Shown piece after piece: positions 15,689-24,782 of a stretch of 40,484 nt of DNA. Position numbers and translations under genes: made by a program. Origin of the DNA: Variovorax atrisoli 110B (lineage in GTDB: Bacteria > Pseudomonadota > Gammaproteobacteria > Burkholderiales > Burkholderiaceae_C); NCBI RefSeq assembly GCF_000382045.1, contig NZ_KB907474.1:1-40484 (forward strand). The letters run 5' to 3'. The stretch's first letter is position 1; each line of letters starts with the position of its first letter. Under the pieces are notes generated by a model. The model was given only the letters and a program-made list of their open reading frames with translations, searched no databases and had not been told where the DNA came from.

Positions 15689-16204
15689 ATGACATCGATC
15701 AAAGCGCGCGCCGTACCGATGCCCAGCAACAGCGTTCTGGCGCCGCTGTACCCGGGTGCGGACCTTCTGGACGCCTATGCAATTCGCCTGCCTTCGCAAG
15801 CCAGCAACGATGTGGAGGTCCTAGCGCGCATCGCATTCGAGCGGCAGGCGGGGTGGATCCGCGCACTCACGCTCGTTCGTGACGTGGTGATGGCGCCGTT
15901 CGGCATCAAATCGTCAAGTGCCGTCGGGCGTGCCGGCAAGGCGGCGGGGCCGGTCATCGGCTTCTTCCCACTGTTGTCGAAGAGCCCGACGGAGGTGGTC
16001 GTGGGCGCGGACGATCGGCACCTGGACTTCCGCGTCAGCATCCAGCTCTGCGCCGATGCGGCAGATGGACGCGAGCTGCTGGCGGCGACCGTCGTGCATT
16101 GCCACAACGGCTTCGGGCGCGCCTATCTTGCGACGATCGCGCCGTTCCACCGCCTGATCGTGCAGGCGAGCCTGGAACGGGCCGTCAGAGAAATGAAGCT
16201 CTAA
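15689..16204 (+). CDS. DUF2867 domain-containing protein
   Basis: A 171-residue protein resembling the DUF2867 family. It has the opening DAYAIRLP, a WIRALTLVRDVVMAPFGI segment in the first half, then FFPLLSKSPTEVVVGADDRHLDFRVS and a closing RLIVQASLERAVRE. DUF2867 occurs alone and fused to NmrA-like domains; its biochemical role is not known. The ATG at 15689 is taken, but the ATG at 15719 is also plausible. The longer frame upstream overlaps the small exported gene and its terminator and is rejected. It ends convergent with the VOC gene at 16292. Confidence 0.75.
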   Translation: MTSIKARAVPMPSNSVLAPLYPGADLLDAYAIRLPSQASNDVEVLARIAFERQAGWIRALTLVRDVVMAPFGIKSSSAVGRAGKAAGPVIGFFPLLSKSPTEVVVGADDRHLDFRVSIQLCADAADGRELLAATVVHCHNGFGRAYLATIAPFHRLIVQASLERAVREMKL

Positions 16205-16291
16205 GCGTGCATGGCGGCACGTGCGCCGCAAGTGCGACGGGCAGCCCCCGCTGCACTCCCGCGGCCGAGTCAGGTGCAGACGCGGCGGGAG

Positions 16292-16723
16292 TCACGCTGC
16301 ATAGATCGCCTCCACCGATCGGAAACCCTTGATCTCGATCGGATTGCCGAAAGGATCGCGGAAGAACATCGTCCATTGTTCGCCGGGCTCGCCTTCGAAT
16401 CGAACCTGCGGGGGCAGCACGAACGCCGTGCCCGCGGCGCTCAGCCGCTCGGCCAGCGCCTTCCAGGCGGGCAGCAGCAGGATGGCGCCGAAGTGCGGCA
16501 TCGGCACCATGTGCGCGCCGACATGGCCCGTATCGGCCGTGGCGAACGGCGTTCCAAGGTGCAGCGAGATCTGGTGGCCGAAGAAATCGAAATCGACCCA
16601 GGTGTCGGTGCTGCGCCCTTCCGAGCAGCCGAGCACGCCACCGTAGAAGGCGCGCGCCTGGTCGAGGTCCGTGACGTTGAACGCCAGGTGGAAGGCGGAG
16701 GGCAGTGAAAGCGTGGAGTTCAT
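16292..16723 (-). CDS. VOC family (glyoxalase/dioxygenase fold) protein
   Basis: A 143-residue single-chain VOC protein. The first half has FHLAFNVTDLDQARAFYGGVLG, the usual start with a metal-ligand His, and the second ends FFRDPFGNPIEIKGF with the Glu metal ligand. A HLGTP segment carries another His. Such proteins work as dimers and include glyoxalases, epimerases, dioxygenases and antibiotic-binding proteins, so the reaction is unknown. It is the last gene of the leftward hydantoin operon, 72 bases after the PLP dehydratase, and may act on a keto or hydroxy acid from that pathway. Confidence 0.8.
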   Translation of the reverse strand: MNSTLSLPSAFHLAFNVTDLDQARAFYGGVLGCSEGRSTDTWVDFDFFGHQISLHLGTPFATADTGHVGAHMVPMPHFGAILLLPAWKALAERLSAAGTAFVLPPQVRFEGEPGEQWTMFFRDPFGNPIEIKGFRSVEAIYAA

Positions 16724-16795
16724 GCGAAGAAGGAAAAGGGTTGATGGAAGCGGCTGCGGGGGCCGCCGGCATCGACGTGCCGTGCGGCAGCCCGC

Positions 16796-17863
16796 TCAAT
16801 GCCCGGCGAGCACGGACTGGAGCAGCGGCAGATCCACGTTGCCGCCCGACACCACGATCACGGCGCTGCGCCCGTCCAGCTGCAGGCAGCCGGCCAGCAA
16901 CGCGGCCAGGGCCACGCTGCCGCCGGGCTCCGCCACGATGCGCAGCTCCTCGAGCGCGAAGCGCATGGCTTGGCCGACCTGCGCGTCGGTGACCGCGAGC
17001 GCGCTGCTGAGCAGCGGCTGGTTGATCGCGAAGGGCAGCTCGGCCGGGGTCGCGGCCTGCAGCGCATCGCACAGCGTGCGCGCAGCGGGGTCGTTGCTTT
17101 CACGCCGTCCGCTGCGCAGCGAGCGCACCGTGTCGTCGTAGCCGGCCGGCTCCACCGCCACCCGCTGCGCACCGGGGCTGAGCGCATCCAGCACCAGATT
17201 GCAGCCCGCCATCAGGCCGCCGCCGCCGCAGGGCGCGGCGAAGACTCCGAGGTTCTCGCGCTCGCCCGCCGGCAGGTCCTCGAGCGCCTCGAGGGCCACC
17301 GTGCCCTGCGCGGCCAGCACGTCAGGATGGTCGCCCGGAGGCACCAGCGTTGCGCCCGTCTCGGCGAGCAGCTGCATGCCGATGGCTTCGCGGCTTTCGT
17401 GGCGGCGGTCGTAGTGGACGACGCGCGCGCCCTGCGCCACCGCCTTCGCGACCTTGTTGCGGGGTGCATCCACGGGCATCACGATGGTCGCGGGAATGTC
17501 GAGCTGAGCGGCAGCCCAGGCGATCGCCTGGCCGTGGTTGCCGGTCGAATAGGCCACGACGCCGCGGCGGCGCTGCGCCGGATCCAGGTTCAGAAGCGCA
17601 TTGAAGGCGCCGCGCAGCTTGAAGGAGCCGGTGAGCTGGAGGTTCTCCAGCTTGAGCCACACCGGACCGCCCGCGCGTGCATCCAGCGCGGGCCAGCGCA
17701 GCAGCGGCGTGCGGCGAACATGCGGGGCGATGGCTTGCGCGGCCCGCTGCACGTCCGCGAAGCGCGGCACCCTGAGGGTTCCGAGCATCTCGTGCGCGAT
17801 GGTGTCGGGCAGCAGCGCGGCGCTGCGGGCTTCGGGTTCGGCGTTCACGACGGCGGCTTCCAT
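16796..17863 (-). CDS. PLP-dependent threonine/serine dehydratase-like enzyme
   Basis: A 355-residue fold-type II PLP enzyme. Lys82 in SFKLRGAFN is the Schiff-base lysine, STGNHGQA (about 105-112) and CGGGGLMAG bind substrate and PLP phosphate, and SGGNVD closes the domain. There is no ACT domain, as in catabolic threonine or serine dehydratases, serine racemases and hydroxyaspartate dehydratases. These release ammonia and a 2-keto acid. Its ATG overlaps the TGA of the carbamoylase gene (TGATG), so the two are translationally coupled. This suggests it acts on the amino acid freed by that enzyme, or on a side product. Stereospecificity cannot be read from sequence. Confidence 0.85.
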   Translation of the reverse strand: MEAAVVNAEPEARSAALLPDTIAHEMLGTLRVPRFADVQRAAQAIAPHVRRTPLLRWPALDARAGGPVWLKLENLQLTGSFKLRGAFNALLNLDPAQRRRGVVAYSTGNHGQAIAWAAAQLDIPATIVMPVDAPRNKVAKAVAQGARVVHYDRRHESREAIGMQLLAETGATLVPPGDHPDVLAAQGTVALEALEDLPAGERENLGVFAAPCGGGGLMAGCNLVLDALSPGAQRVAVEPAGYDDTVRSLRSGRRESNDPAARTLCDALQAATPAELPFAINQPLLSSALAVTDAQVGQAMRFALEELRIVAEPGGSVALAALLAGCLQLDGRSAVIVVSGGNVDLPLLQSVLAGH

Positions 17864-18846
17864 CAGGCGGGGTTCCAGACGGAAGGCGCGACGCTGCCGG
17901 TCTGGCTCGTGATGCGGGTGTAGGCCTCCAGCCGGCGATGCTGCGCGAAGTTGAAGATGGTGTTGCGGCCCAGCTCGCACATCTCCAGGTTGCAGTCGGC
18001 GACGATCAGCTCGTCGTCCCAGGTGGAGGCCAGGGCCATGACTTCGCCTTGCGGGTTGACGATCACGGAGTGGCCCAGCAATTCGCAGCCGTCCTCGTTG
18101 CCGGCCTTGGCCACGCCCACGCCGAAGGTGGCGTTCTGGTAGCAGCCGGCCTGGATGGAGAGCTGCGAATGGAACTGGCGCTGGTAGGGCGCCTCGAAGC
18201 CCCGGTTCTCCTGGTTCACGGCCGGCGTGTTGTAGCCGAGCATGACCAGCTCGACCTGCTGCAGGCCGAGTTCGCGCCACGACTCGGGCCAGCGGCGGTC
18301 GTTGCAGATCAGCATGCCCATGTTCACGTCCACGCCGGCCACCGGTGCCCGCACCACCGGGAACCCCAGGTTGCCCACTTCGAAGTAGCGCTTCTCCAGG
18401 TGCTGCACCTTGCGGATCGTGGAGAACTCCTTGTGGCCCGGCAGATGGACCTTGCGGTACTTGAGCACGATCTCGCCCGAGGGGGCGATCACCACCGAGG
18501 TGTTGAACCGGCGCTTGCGCATCACGCCTTGCTCGTCCGGCTCGTGGGCGATCTCGGCATAGCCGAGGTAGCAGGTCAGGCCATAGCGCCGGATGGCGTC
18601 GAACAGCGGCTGGGTCGCCGGCGAGGGCAGGGTCTCTTCGTACCAGCCGTCGGCTTCGTCCAGGTTCTCGACGTACCAGCGCGGAAAGAAGGTGGTCAGG
18701 GCGAGTTCGGGAAAGACGACCACGTTGGCGCCGCGCTGGTGGGCGCGTTCGAGCAGGCGGACCATGCGCGCGACGACGACGTCGCGGCCCTCGGCACGTT
18801 GGATGGGGCCCAGCTGGGCGGCGGCGACGGTGATGAGACGTTTCAT
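17863..18846 (-). CDS. hyuC: N-carbamoyl-D-amino-acid hydrolase
   Basis: A 327-residue nitrilase-superfamily enzyme that hydrolyses N-carbamoyl-D-amino acids to the D-amino acid, CO2 and ammonia. The catalytic triad is Glu47 (FPELALTTFFPRW), Lys132 (KYRKVHLPGHKE) and Cys181 (MLICNDRRWPE). These segments and HLEKRYFEVGNLGFPV closely match the Agrobacterium D-carbamoylase as I recall it. Length is usual for the family, and the enzyme is cytoplasmic. It follows the ABC permease genes after 157 bases and overlaps the dehydratase start. The hydantoinase and racemase in the same locus make the D-hydantoin assignment strong. Confidence 0.9.
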   Translation of the reverse strand: MKRLITVAAAQLGPIQRAEGRDVVVARMVRLLERAHQRGANVVVFPELALTTFFPRWYVENLDEADGWYEETLPSPATQPLFDAIRRYGLTCYLGYAEIAHEPDEQGVMRKRRFNTSVVIAPSGEIVLKYRKVHLPGHKEFSTIRKVQHLEKRYFEVGNLGFPVVRAPVAGVDVNMGMLICNDRRWPESWRELGLQQVELVMLGYNTPAVNQENRGFEAPYQRQFHSQLSIQAGCYQNATFGVGVAKAGNEDGCELLGHSVIVNPQGEVMALASTWDDELIVADCNLEMCELGRNTIFNFAQHRRLEAYTRITSQTGSVAPSVWNPA

Positions 18847-19003
18847 GGCTGATGGCTAAGGAATAAATGCACAAGCAATGCGAGCGCCGATGTACGGCAG
18901 ACACGGGACTGCGACCTGCGGTCGGAGGCAGCCCCTCCCAGGTGAAGATTCGAGTCGATTGAGTGGCCGGTGCCCGCCGATGCCGCAGGCGCCGGGCGGA
19001 GGA

Positions 19004-19684
19004 TCAGTGGCCGGCCATGCCGGTGCGGCGTTTCTCGAGGCTGGCGAGCACGCGCGTCAGCGGCCAGAGCATGACCAGGTAGAGCAGTGCGGCCAGCACG
19101 ATGGGCGACGGGTTGTAGACCAGCGACTGCGTATCGCGCGCGGCCCTGAGCAGCTCCGGCATGCCCACGACGCTGGCGATCGTCGTCAGCTTCACGACCT
19201 CGATGCAGTTGCCCAGCAGGTCGGGCATGACGTTTCGCACCGCCTGCGGCAGGACCACGTAGCGCAGTGCCTGCATGCGGGTCAGTCCCGTCGAACGTGC
19301 CGCCTCCATCTGGCCTTTGTGCACCGCCTGGATGCCAGCCCGGAACACTTCGCAGAAGTAGCTCGCGTTGTTGAGCACGAAGGCGATGACCACGGCCGCG
19401 AGCTTTGGCACGTCACCGCCGAGGAAGGGCAGGCCGAAATACAGGAAGATCAGCAGGACCAGGGGCGGAAACGCACGGAAGAAGTCGACGTATGCGATCA
19501 CGGTCCAGCGCACCCAGCGCGAGCCCGATTGCGTCTGACCCAGCGCCAGCAGCAGTCCGGCGATGGCCCCGAGCGGGATGACGATCACCGACAACCAGAT
19601 CGTCGTCCACAGACCGTTCAGCAGATAGGGAAGGACCTGGCGATAGATCTCCAGGTTGAAGAAGTTCTCGATGATCGAGTCCAT
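19004..19684 (-). CDS. amino-acid-type ABC transporter permease
   Basis: A 226-residue inner-membrane permease of the HisMQ type with about five helices. The EAA loop is EAARSTGLTRMQALRYVVLP, where the ATPase docks, followed by the polar-amino-acid-type ending LLGNCIEVVKLTTIASVVG. It forms a heterodimer with the permease encoded 12 bases upstream. Together with the ATPase and binding protein of the same operon it makes a complete importer. Placement between hydantoinase and carbamoylase genes suggests hydantoins or carbamoyl amino acids as cargo, though the family typically carries amino acids. Confidence 0.9.
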   Translation of the reverse strand: MDSIIENFFNLEIYRQVLPYLLNGLWTTIWLSVIVIPLGAIAGLLLALGQTQSGSRWVRWTVIAYVDFFRAFPPLVLLIFLYFGLPFLGGDVPKLAAVVIAFVLNNASYFCEVFRAGIQAVHKGQMEAARSTGLTRMQALRYVVLPQAVRNVMPDLLGNCIEVVKLTTIASVVGMPELLRAARDTQSLVYNPSPIVLAALLYLVMLWPLTRVLASLEKRRTGMAGH

Positions 19685-19696
19685 GGCTGGCCTGGC

Positions 19697-20380
19697 TTAG
19701 TTCCTGTTGGATGAGCGGTGTTCGAGCGTTCTTGCCACGAAGACGAGGGGCAGGAACACCAGCAGGTAGAGGAAGGCGCCCACCGTGAGCGGCGTCGGAT
19801 TGCCCGCCACGGCTGCAGATGCCTGCGCCGTGCTGAGGATCTCGCTCAACGCCACCACCGAGCCCAGCGCGGTGTTCTTGGTCGTGGCGATCACCCGGTT
19901 CGTCAGCGGCGGCACAGCGCGCCGCAGGGCCTGGGGAAGCAGCACCCAGCGCATCGCCTGCCACCAGCCGAGGCCGGTGGAGCGGGCGGCCTCCATCTGC
20001 CCCTTCGGCAGGGAGGACAGGCCGGCCCAGATGCTTTCCTGGGCATAGGCCGCGAGCACCAGCGACAGGGACAGCCACGTCGAGGTGAAGGACGACAGCG
20101 GCATCCCCAGCGCGGGCAGGCCGAAGTACAGCAGGATGATGATGACCAGCGGCGGCAGCGAACGCGTGATGTCCGAGAACAGCACGACGGGCAGGCGCAG
20201 CCAGGCGCGGCCGGTGGCCCTGGCCAGCGCCAGCACCAGGCCGGCCGCCACGCCCGTCACCACCGTGGCCGCGCCGACGCCGATCGTGACCACCATTCCC
20301 CGTGCGATCTCGTGCCAATACTGGGCCGCGACCGCGGGATTGAAGAAGGTGAAGAGGAACCCGGAATTGGCTTCGTTCAT
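19697..20380 (-). CDS. amino-acid-type ABC transporter permease
   Basis: A 227-residue HisMQ-type permease, paralogous to the next gene. It shares the SLPPLVIIILLYFGLPALG region and an EAA loop EAARSTGLGWWQAMRWVLLP. The ATG at 20380 overlaps the TGA of the ATPase gene by four bases (ATGA), which fixes the start and indicates coupled translation. The frame is open far upstream, but that part is antisense-type noise over the ATPase. It acts as the partner subunit in the importer of the hydantoin operon. Confidence 0.9.
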   Translation of the reverse strand: MNEANSGFLFTFFNPAVAAQYWHEIARGMVVTIGVGAATVVTGVAAGLVLALARATGRAWLRLPVVLFSDITRSLPPLVIIILLYFGLPALGMPLSSFTSTWLSLSLVLAAYAQESIWAGLSSLPKGQMEAARSTGLGWWQAMRWVLLPQALRRAVPPLTNRVIATTKNTALGSVVALSEILSTAQASAAVAGNPTPLTVGAFLYLLVFLPLVFVARTLEHRSSNRN

Positions 20381-21135
20381 GCCGGGCTCGCGCTCTTCGC
20401 GTCCATGTAGCGGCCGATGAAGCTGCGCGTGCGCGCTTCCCTGGGGTTCTCGAACACCTCGGCCGGCGTGCCCTGTTCCGCCACGACGCCGCCGTCCATG
20501 AACACCACCCGGTCGGCCACCGCATGCGCGAACGCCATTTCGTGGGTCACGACCAGCATCGTCATGCCGCCTTCGCGCAGGGCGCGCATCACGCGCAGCA
20601 CTTCGTCGACGAGTTCGGGGTCGAGCGCGCTGGTCGGCTCGTCGAACAGCATCACCTTGGGCTTCAAGGCAATCGCCCGGGCGATCCCGACGCGCTGCTG
20701 CTGTCCGCCGGAGAGCTGGGCCGGAAAGGCATCGGCCTTGTGGCCCAGCCCCACTTGGGTCAACGCGTCGCGTGCGATCGCCTCGGCCTGCGCGCGGTCC
20801 TTCTTCTGCACGCGGCGCAGCGCCAGCGTGACGTTCTCCAGCGCACTGAGGTGCGGGTAGAGATTGAAATGCTGGAACACCATGCCCACGCTCTGGCGTA
20901 CGCGGTTGATGTCCGTGTCGGGCCGCGTGATGTCCTGGCCATCGACGACCACCTGGCCGGAGCTGGGCTCCTCGAGCCGATTGCAGCAGCGCAGCATGGT
21001 GCTCTTGCCTGAACCGGAGGGCCCGATCACGCATACCAGCTCGGCAGGTCGGACGCGGAGTTCGACTCCGCGCAAGACCTCCTGCGAGCCGTAGGACTTC
21101 TTCAGTCCGACTAGTTCTAGGATGGGGGCGCTCAT
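20377..21135 (-). CDS. amino-acid-type ABC transporter ATP-binding protein
   Basis: A 252-residue ATPase of the GlnQ/HisP type. Walker A GPSGSGKST (about 39-47), Q-loop in GMVFQHFNLYPH, signature LSGGQQQR, Walker B VMLFDEPTSALDP and switch His in VVTHEM are all intact. It powers import by the two permeases encoded immediately downstream and overlaps the first by four bases. It follows the binding-protein gene by 30 bases. The set of one binding protein, one ATPase and two permeases is complete. Confidence 0.93.
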   Translation of the reverse strand: MSAPILELVGLKKSYGSQEVLRGVELRVRPAELVCVIGPSGSGKSTMLRCCNRLEEPSSGQVVVDGQDITRPDTDINRVRQSVGMVFQHFNLYPHLSALENVTLALRRVQKKDRAQAEAIARDALTQVGLGHKADAFPAQLSGGQQQRVGIARAIALKPKVMLFDEPTSALDPELVDEVLRVMRALREGGMTMLVVTHEMAFAHAVADRVVFMDGGVVAEQGTPAEVFENPREARTRSFIGRYMDAKSASPA

Positions 21136-21165
21136 GGGCTGCGTTTCTTCCGTTGAACCCGGCGA

Positions 21166-22023
21166 TCAGGCGCAGTTGGGCTTGACCGGGGTGGGGTCGT
21201 AGTTCTCGGTGCCGGGCACGCCGTGGCCGGGCGCCACGGTGCGCTCGACGCTTCCCGCTGCGGGCTCGATGCCGTACCACTTGGTGGCCAGGCGCGCGAT
21301 GGTGCCGTCGAGCTTCATGCACTTGAGGGCGTTGGAGACCAGGTCGCGGCCGGCCTTGTCGTTCAGGCGGAAGGGAATCGCCCAGACCAGCCCGGTCTTC
21401 ACCGTGTAGGTGGTCTGCAGGGCGGGGTTCTGCTTGGCGGCCCAGCCGGCCACCGTGTTGCCCGCCAGGTTGAAGTCGGCCCGGCTCGACATGACGGCCT
21501 GGATCGCATCAGCGTTGGTGCCGTACACGTCGTACTTGAAGCCGTACTTCTCGGCGTTCTCCTTGGCCCAGCCCTCGTAGTTCGAGCCCTTGTTCACGGC
21601 CACGGTCTTGCCCTTCAGGCCTTCCAGTGACTCCAGCTTCGTGCCGTTCTTGCGCGCCAGGAAGGTGTAGTTCGTCTCGGTGTAGCCCTCGGTGAAGAGC
21701 AGGGCGCGCGCACGCTCGGGGTTGACCGTCACCGGCGCCAGCAGGAAGTCGTACTTGCCGCTGTTGAGGCCCGGGATCAGCCCGGAGAACTCGGTCGCCT
21801 CGATCTCGACCTTGCGGCGCAGCCGCTTGCCCAGCTCTTCGGCCAGATCGACGTTGAAGCCCTGGATGCCGCCGCCGAGCTTGACCATGGCCTGGGGAGC
21901 GAAGGTCGGGTCGAGTGCGGTGCGCAGCGGCGCGCCTTCGTCGGCCTGGGCCAGGGGGCCGAATGCAGCGGCGCCGACGGCCAGGAGGGCGGCGAATCGG
22001 CGGGAGATATGGAGCTTGGACAT
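21166..22023 (-). CDS. periplasmic substrate-binding protein of the hydantoin-locus ABC importer
   Basis: A 285-residue family 3 solute-binding protein. The signal peptide is MSKLHISRRFAALLAVGAAA through AQA, cut near residue 27. The mature protein has GFNVDLAEELGKRL, the ligand-loop region EFSGLIPGLNSGKYDFLLAPVT and KGKTVAVNKGSNYEGW, all typical of amino-acid binders. It ends with a short proline-containing tail after the KWYGIEP segment. It delivers ligand to the permeases encoded downstream. Ligand identity is inferred only from the neighbouring hydantoin genes. Confidence 0.88.
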   Translation of the reverse strand: MSKLHISRRFAALLAVGAAAFGPLAQADEGAPLRTALDPTFAPQAMVKLGGGIQGFNVDLAEELGKRLRRKVEIEATEFSGLIPGLNSGKYDFLLAPVTVNPERARALLFTEGYTETNYTFLARKNGTKLESLEGLKGKTVAVNKGSNYEGWAKENAEKYGFKYDVYGTNADAIQAVMSSRADFNLAGNTVAGWAAKQNPALQTTYTVKTGLVWAIPFRLNDKAGRDLVSNALKCMKLDGTIARLATKWYGIEPAAGSVERTVAPGHGVPGTENYDPTPVKPNCA

Positions 22024-22085
22024 GATCGCGTGTGTGGGATGAAGTTGGAAGAAGAGGGAGGAAGAGGAAAGAAGATGGAAGAGCT

Positions 22086-23573
22086 TCAGCGGCCGCGCAG
22101 ACCTTCAGGCTGATCCAGTCCGACCAGCGCGCTGAATGCGCCCCGGCTCGCCGAGCGGGCGGGCGCAGCACCGAGCGGCCGGGACGGGCCGCGGCGCAGG
22201 TATTGGCCGGAGCCACGCTCGGCGCGCAGCTCGCCTGCGCGCACGACGCTGCGCCCGCGGCTGAACACGTCCTCCGGCCAGCCGGTCAGGCGCATGCCTT
22301 CGTAGGGCGTGTAGCCGACGTTGTCGTGCAGCATCGCGGCGGACACGTCCACGACGCGTTGCGGATTCCAGATGGCGATGTCGGCATCGGCACCGATGGC
22401 GATCGCGCCCTTGCGGGGCGCCAGGCCGTACATGTGCGCGTGGTTGGTGGCCGTGAGCGCCACGAACTGCTCGATGCTCATGCGGCCCTTCATGACGCCT
22501 TCGGAGAACAGCAGTGGCATGCGCAGCTCGATGCCCGGCACGCCGTTGGCCATCTCCTTGAAGGTCGTTGCATCGCCCTTGGGCAACTTGCCGGATTCGT
22601 CGAAGCGGAAGGGGGAGTGGTCCGACGAGTAGACGCCGAGCGTGCCGTCCAGCAGACCGGCCCATACGGCCTCCTGCGAGGCCTTGTCACGCGGCGGCGG
22701 GCTGCAGCAGAACTTGGCACCTTCCACGCCCGGAAGGTCGATATTGGAGGCCTCGAGGAAGAGGTACTGGGGGCAGCTCTCGGCATGCACCTGCGCACCC
22801 AGGCGGCGCGCCTGGCGAAGCACCTCGACCGTCTCGGCGCCTGCGACGTGCACGATCAGGATCGGCACGTCCACCAGACGCGACAACTGGATCGCGCGGT
22901 TGGTGGCCTCCGCCTCGGCGAGCGGGTCGTGCGACACGCCGTGGAACTTCGGCGCCGTGTGGCCCCGCTCGAGCAGGCGCCGCGCGATCCAGCGGATCAT
23001 GTCGTGGTTCTCGGCGTGGACCATGACCATCGCGCCCTCCTGGCCGGCCGTGGACATGACGTCCAGCAGCGCGTGGTCGTCGAGCTTGAGCAGGTCGTAG
23101 GTCATGTAGACCTTCAGCGACGTGATGCCGTCGCGGATCGCCTGCGGCAGGTGCACCGCCAGGGCCTCCTCGTCGGGACGCGTCAGGATCAGGTGGAATC
23201 CGTAGTCGATGACGGCCTTCTCGCTCGCCCGCCGGGCGTAGTCGGCGAGGACCTGCGGAATGCTGTCCTTGCGGTGCTGGGCGGCGAACGAGAGAACGGT
23301 GGTCGTGCCGCCGAAGGCGGCGGACACCGTGCCCGAATAGAAGTCGTCGGCGCACATCAGCCCCATGCCCGAGAGCTGCTCGATGTGGCAATGGCTGTCG
23401 ATCCCGCCGGGCAGCACCCATCGCCCGCGTGCGTCGATGTCTTCCCGTCCGGGAGCCAGGCCGGTGCCGATGGCGGCGATGCGGCCGTCGGTCACGCCGA
23501 TGTCGCCCTCGATGCAGCCGGCGGCATTGCAGATCCGGCCGCCCCGGATGGTCAGGTCAAATGAAGAGGTCAT
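22086..23573 (-). CDS. hydA: hydantoinase/dihydropyrimidinase
   Basis: A 495-residue cyclic amidase that opens 5-substituted hydantoins or dihydropyrimidines to the N-carbamoyl acid. The binuclear metal site is visible: His61 and His63 (DSHCHIEQ), the carboxylated Lys154 (SLKVYMTYD), His186 (MVMVHAENH), His242 (VHVAGA) and Asp317 (YSSDHSP). The ATG at 23573 is chosen because the family start TSSFDLTIRGG follows it; the upstream frame is noise. It heads the leftward operon, behind a promoter with a LysR-type box (23751-23816). The D-carbamoylase and racemase in the locus favour a D-hydantoinase role over pyrimidine breakdown. Confidence 0.9.
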   Translation of the reverse strand: MTSSFDLTIRGGRICNAAGCIEGDIGVTDGRIAAIGTGLAPGREDIDARGRWVLPGGIDSHCHIEQLSGMGLMCADDFYSGTVSAAFGGTTTVLSFAAQHRKDSIPQVLADYARRASEKAVIDYGFHLILTRPDEEALAVHLPQAIRDGITSLKVYMTYDLLKLDDHALLDVMSTAGQEGAMVMVHAENHDMIRWIARRLLERGHTAPKFHGVSHDPLAEAEATNRAIQLSRLVDVPILIVHVAGAETVEVLRQARRLGAQVHAESCPQYLFLEASNIDLPGVEGAKFCCSPPPRDKASQEAVWAGLLDGTLGVYSSDHSPFRFDESGKLPKGDATTFKEMANGVPGIELRMPLLFSEGVMKGRMSIEQFVALTATNHAHMYGLAPRKGAIAIGADADIAIWNPQRVVDVSAAMLHDNVGYTPYEGMRLTGWPEDVFSRGRSVVRAGELRAERGSGQYLRRGPSRPLGAAPARSASRGAFSALVGLDQPEGLRGR

Positions 23574-23750
23574 GTTTCTTGTGTGCTGGCGTCGGCGAAG
23601 CAGGGAGTGCTCGTGCGCCGGAGCGTGGAGACGGGTTGTTGTTGCCGACCCGGCGGACGTCACTGGCGTCCTGCGGCAGCAGGCGTATTGCGGCGAGTCG
23701 GGCGGTGGTGATTCATGACGAAGGCCTGCACGGGTGAAGCGATGAAAGAA

Positions 23751-23816
23751 ATTATTTCGATCGCGTCAGGCCTTGTCGCGTGCCTTTTTATGCAGCAGCC
23801 ATAACCTGCTGTTAAG
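23751..23816 (-). promoter_or_regulatory. hydantoin operon promoter with LysR-type box
   Basis: On the minus strand the box CTTAACAGCAGGTTAT (23816-23801) contains TAAC-N5-GTTA, a T-N11-A LysR motif. Downstream are GCGACA (23779-23774), a 17-base spacer and AATAAT (23756-23751). The inferred start near 23744 puts the box centre at about -64, the usual activation position. The same half-sites recur before the racemase gene. Confidence 0.6.
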
Positions 23817-23834
23817 TGATTGCACCTGGTGCGC

Positions 23835-24752
23835 CTATGCACCTTCCTGGGGCGTCGATGTCTCCTGGCCATCCATCAGGGCGCGCAGGTCGGTGATGAA
23901 CGACTGGGCGATCTGAGACAGCGGTTCGAAGCGCAGATGCATCAGCGTTGCGTGCACCAGAGGCGTCCCGTGGACCGGCCGCACGACGAGGCGATGGTTC
24001 GTCCAGCTGCGCACCGAGAACTCGTCGACCAGCGCGATGCCGGCCCCCGCCTGCACCATCGCATAGGCGTTCTGCGGCGACCCGACCTCCACGGCCGCGC
24101 GCACCGTCTGTCCCGCCGACTCGAACAGCTGGGCCACCATGCGGCCGAAGTACGTGCTCCGTTCGTAAGACACCAGCGGCCAAGGCAGCAGGTCCTCCAC
24201 AGACAAGGTGGCAAGGCGCGCCAGCGGGTGGTCGTACGGGCAGACGCATACCAGCCGGGCCGAGCCGAGCGGCGCGGCGATCAGGTTGGGATGGTCGACC
24301 GGCCGAAGCGTCACCGCCAGGTCGGCCTGCTGGTTGAGCACGCGCTCCATGAGTGGTGCGGGGCCCAGGTACTGGAACGTGACCTTGACATTGGCATGCC
24401 GCTGGCGGAAGCGCGTAACGGCCTGCGGAATGATCATCTGGCCCACGCTGGGGCTCGAGACGATGTTCAGGATCCCGTCGCTGTTGTCGCGCAGTTCCTG
24501 CGCCAGTTCGTTCACGCGGTTGACGCCGGCATACACCTGCTCGACCTCGCGGATCAGCTTCTTCGCCTCCGGCGTCGGGTACAGCCGCCCCTTGATGCGC
24601 TCGAAGAGCGGAAACCCGACGCGGCTTTCGGTGTGCGACAGCAGCCGGCTCACCGCCGGCTGGGAAACGCAGAGAAGTTCGGAGGCGCCGGTGATGGAGC
24701 CGGTAGTCATCACGGCGCGGAAAACCTCGATCTGGCGGAGATTCAGGGACAT
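23835..24752 (-). CDS. LysR family regulator of the hydantoin locus
   Basis: A 305-residue LysR regulator. The winged helix at about 1-60 reads LNLRQIEVFRAVMTTGSITG then LLCVSQPAVSRLLSHTESRVG; the effector domain follows from about 90. The ATG at 24752 is the family start; a longer frame is open to 24818. It is divergent from the racemase gene and co-directional with the hydantoinase gene. Identical ATAAC-N5-GTTAAG half-sites lie upstream of both transcription units, so it probably activates both when an inducer such as a hydantoin or carbamoyl amino acid is bound. The site at 24783-24798 also lies just upstream of its own start, allowing autoregulation. Confidence 0.88.
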   Translation of the reverse strand: MSLNLRQIEVFRAVMTTGSITGASELLCVSQPAVSRLLSHTESRVGFPLFERIKGRLYPTPEAKKLIREVEQVYAGVNRVNELAQELRDNSDGILNIVSSPSVGQMIIPQAVTRFRQRHANVKVTFQYLGPAPLMERVLNQQADLAVTLRPVDHPNLIAAPLGSARLVCVCPYDHPLARLATLSVEDLLPWPLVSYERSTYFGRMVAQLFESAGQTVRAAVEVGSPQNAYAMVQAGAGIALVDEFSVRSWTNHRLVVRPVHGTPLVHATLMHLRFEPLSQIAQSFITDLRALMDGQETSTPQEGA

Positions 24753-24782
24753 GGCATGCAAGCTGCAAAGCCGGGTGAGCGG